Origin: Nitrosomonadaceae bacterium
GTDB lineage: Bacteria; Pseudomonadota; Gammaproteobacteria; Burkholderiales; Nitrosomonadaceae
Assembly (NCBI GenBank): GCA_024644425.1
Contig: JAHELA010000016.1
Coordinates: 1-16,751, forward strand
Length of the DNA: 16,751 bases
Direction of reading: 5' to 3'
This document shows positions 14,661 through 16,751 of the stretch, piece after piece. Position numbers and translations under genes: made by a program. Numbering within the stretch: position 1 is the stretch's first letter; every line of letters starts with the position of its first letter. Under the pieces are notes generated by a model that saw nothing but the letters and a program-made list of their open reading frames with translations, had not been told where the DNA came from and did no database searches.

Positions 14661-16070
14661 ATGGCAGTAGAAGATGTTTTAAAAATTATAAAAGACAACG
14701 AAGTAAAATTTGTTGATCTACGCTTTACTGATACCAGAGGTAAGGAACATCATATAACTGTTCCGTCACATGCTTTTAATATTGAAAAATTTGAGGATGG
14801 TCTTGCATTCGATGGTTCTTCAATTGCTGGATGGAAGGGTATTCAAGCCTCCGACATGCTATTGGTACCTGATCCTGACACTGCCAATTTGGATCCGTTC
14901 ATGGATGAAACCACGCTACTTCTCACATGTGATGTTGTAGAACCTTCAGATGGGCAAGGTTATGATCGAGATCCACGCTCTCTGGCACGTCGTGGTGAGG
15001 CATACCTTAAATCAACTGGCATTGGTGATACTGCCTATTTTGGACCCGAACCTGAGTTCTTTATCTTTGACTCAGTAACTTGGCATACTGACATGTCTGG
15101 TTGCTCGGTTAAAATTGAATCAGGGGAAGCTGCATGGAGCTCGCTTGAAAAGTATGAAAGCGGCAATATTGGCCACCGCCCCATGATAAAAAGCGGTTAT
15201 TTTCCAGTGCCTCCTGTTGACTCTCTACAGGACATCCGTTCAGCAATGTGTCTTGCACTTGAAGAAATGGGTGTAAAAGTAGAAGTCCACCACCATGAAG
15301 TCGCTACTGCTGGTCAATGTGAAATAGGTACTAGATTTAGCAGCCTAGTGAAACGAGCGGACTGGACTCAGATACTCAAGTATGTAGTGCATAACGTTGC
15401 TCATTCTTATGGCAAAACAGCGACATTTATGCCTAAGCCCATTGTTGGTGACAACGGTTCTGGAATGCATGTACATCAGTCGATTTGGAAGAATGGTCAG
15501 AATCTATTTTCTGGAAATAGTTATGCGGGGTTGTCTGAAATGGCTTTGTTTTACATAGGCGGTATCATCAAGCACGCTAAGGCTCTAAACGCTATTACTA
15601 ATCCAACCACAAATTCCTACAGGCGATTAATTCCTGGTTATGAAGCCCCCAGCAACCTTGCTTACTCGGTAAGTAATCGCTCTGCCGCTGTGCGCATTCC
15701 ACATACCAATAATCCTAAAGAACGCCGTGTCGAGACACGATTCCCTGATCCCGCTGCCAACCCCTATCTAACGTTCTCGGCATTAATGATGGCTGGATTG
15801 GATGGTATCCAGAATAAGATTCATCCGGGCGACCCCATGGATAAAAATCTTTATGATTTACCTCCTGAGGAAGCAGCTAAAGTTTCAAATTCCTGCGCTT
15901 CACTTGACGAAGCACTTACTAATCTTGACAAGGATCGCGATTTTCTTATCCGTGGAGATGTGTTTTCAAATGACATGATTAATGCCTACATTGATCTAAA
16001 AATGGAAGAAATTACACGCATACGTATGACAACACATCCGGTTGAGTTTGATATGTACTATAGCTTGTAA
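14661..16070 (+). CDS. glnA: Glutamine synthetase type I
   Basis: 469 aa, identical in length to E. coli GlnA. It makes glutamine from glutamate, ammonia and ATP as a cytoplasmic dodecamer. Family motifs are all present: FDGSSIAGWKGI near the N-terminus, GPEPEFFIFD, NGSGMHVHQS, NPTTNSYRRLIPGYEAP and NRSAAVRIP. Tyr398 (counting Met1) lies in KNLYDLPPEEA and is the site that adenylyltransferase modifies in GSI-beta enzymes, so covalent control by GlnE is expected. The frame is open to a TTG at 14637, but the ATG at 14661 has GGAG six bases upstream and gives the canonical MAVEDVLKII start. No ntrB/ntrC follows; the next gene faces the opposite way. Confidence 0.98.
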   Translation: MAVEDVLKIIKDNEVKFVDLRFTDTRGKEHHITVPSHAFNIEKFEDGLAFDGSSIAGWKGIQASDMLLVPDPDTANLDPFMDETTLLLTCDVVEPSDGQGYDRDPRSLARRGEAYLKSTGIGDTAYFGPEPEFFIFDSVTWHTDMSGCSVKIESGEAAWSSLEKYESGNIGHRPMIKSGYFPVPPVDSLQDIRSAMCLALEEMGVKVEVHHHEVATAGQCEIGTRFSSLVKRADWTQILKYVVHNVAHSYGKTATFMPKPIVGDNGSGMHVHQSIWKNGQNLFSGNSYAGLSEMALFYIGGIIKHAKALNAITNPTTNSYRRLIPGYEAPSNLAYSVSNRSAAVRIPHTNNPKERRVETRFPDPAANPYLTFSALMMAGLDGIQNKIHPGDPMDKNLYDLPPEEAAKVSNSCASLDEALTNLDKDRDFLIRGDVFSNDMINAYIDLKMEEITRIRMTTHPVEFDMYYSL

Positions 16071-16126
16071 TTTATATATCCCCTAAATACTTCTAGCAAG
16101 ATTTAATTTGAGACAAAAAGTGTCAG

Positions 16127-16751
16127 TTAAGAAGCAGGTATTCGGACCAACTCTTCAACATAGCCTTTTCGCATCCAATATACTCCCCTATGCACAATTA
16201 AACTATTTAAATCCTCAACAAATAAATCTCTAACACGGAATTTATTTGCTTCATGGTTTATTGACAGAAAAACATTCGTAGATACTTTAATTTTGTTCCA
16301 ATAAGACTGAGCTACATCAAAGTCCATCTCTGTTAAACTGTCAGCATTTAAGATTAGATCATATGTTTTATCTTCAGCTAAAAAAATTTCTGGTACAACT
16401 ATCTTAACCCCATTTTGATCGCCATCAAATTGTTCGCCACCCAAGCAAATATTTTCTTCACCAAGCGCTCTCCCCAAAAAATACGCCTGCGCAACAGTAG
16501 TAATTGGGAGATCGACAATCGTGTAATCTTTTATCCCTAGCTCATTTGCATAAAACGATGTACGACCCAACCCTGCTCCAATTTCTAGTACACGTGGATT
16601 TTGAATTCCCTTTAATAGCTGTTTTATGCACCATGCTTGATAAAGTGCTTGTGGCACTCGATAAGAAATTACTCCACGAGAAGAACCTAACCCATGTTCG
16701 CTTTCAAATGGATTAGGCATAGAAAATGGCATACATGCCTTATCTATTCCG
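16127..16751 (-). CDS. Putative sugar O-methyltransferase, 5' end cut by window edge
   Basis: At least 207 codons. The frame begins with an ATG at 16732 but is open right through the right edge (codons for GIDKAC precede it), and the family is much longer (about 350-400 aa), so the true start is outside the window. The visible part has SMPNPFESEHG, the SAM motif I VLEIGAGLGRTSFY, an acidic IVDLP strand 2, and DLILNADSLTEM, then an INHEANKFRVRDLF segment. This pattern matches proteins annotated as putative sugar O-methyltransferases in surface-glycan clusters. It converges on glnA with 56 bases between the stops. The acceptor sugar is unknown; that a second glycan cluster continues to the right is inference. 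Confidence 0.75.
   Translation of the reverse strand, partial: GIDKACMPFSMPNPFESEHGLGSSRGVISYRVPQALYQAWCIKQLLKGIQNPRVLEIGAGLGRTSFYANELGIKDYTIVDLPITTVAQAYFLGRALGEENICLGGEQFDGDQNGVKIVVPEIFLAEDKTYDLILNADSLTEMDFDVAQSYWNKIKVSTNVFLSINHEANKFRVRDLFVEDLNSLIVHRGVYWMRKGYVEELVRIPAS

Noticed and set aside
1..16751. CRISPR array, insertion sequence, phage or toxin-antitoxin genes
   Set aside because: No regularly spaced repeats, no transposase or integrase signatures, no terminal repeats found on either strand.

Overview
The window reads as chromosome of a moderately AT-rich Gram-negative proteobacterium. A TolC-type outer membrane channel, GlnA of exactly the enterobacterial length (469 aa) with its adenylylation tyrosine, and a thiC gene behind a TPP riboswitch all fit this. 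My best guess is a betaproteobacterium of the Nitrosomonas type, from overall gene flavour only; no 16S or other marker is present to settle it.

Left part (about 1-8700, all minus strand): a surface-polysaccharide nucleotide-sugar cluster. In transcription order it holds gmd and fcl (GDP-mannose to GDP-L-fucose), rfbF and rfbG (glucose-1-phosphate to CDP-4-dehydro-6-deoxyglucose), an RmlC/RfbC-type epimerase, a TylC3-type sugar C-methyltransferase, an SDR-type reductase, a zinc-ribbon SAM methyltransferase, and a putative glycosyltransferase that runs off the left edge. From rfbF on, the genes overlap or nearly touch, so they look translationally coupled. Together they predict a CDP-activated 6-deoxy-3-C-methylhexose (a branched sugar of the vinelose/virenose kind), possibly also O-methylated, made beside GDP-fucose and then transferred to a glycan.

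Middle part (8711-10777, minus strand): tolC preceded by a protein-L-isoaspartate methyltransferase homologue whose usual serine-containing active-site motif is not visible. Divergent from these is thiC (10977-12875, plus strand), led by a TPP riboswitch whose 3' side can be folded by eye into a helix burying the thiC ribosome binding site, with a competing alternative helix.

Right part: uppP (undecaprenyl-diphosphatase, plus), a single-domain rhodanese (minus), glnA (plus) with an extended -10 promoter, and at the right edge the 3' part of a sugar O-methyltransferase-like gene (minus) whose 5' end lies outside the window. Glycan-modification genes therefore lie on both sides of a block of housekeeping genes, and uppP recycles the lipid carrier that such glycans usually use.

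No tRNA, rRNA, insertion sequence, phage gene, CRISPR array or obvious frameshifted gene was seen. No gene-free stretch exceeds 300 bases.
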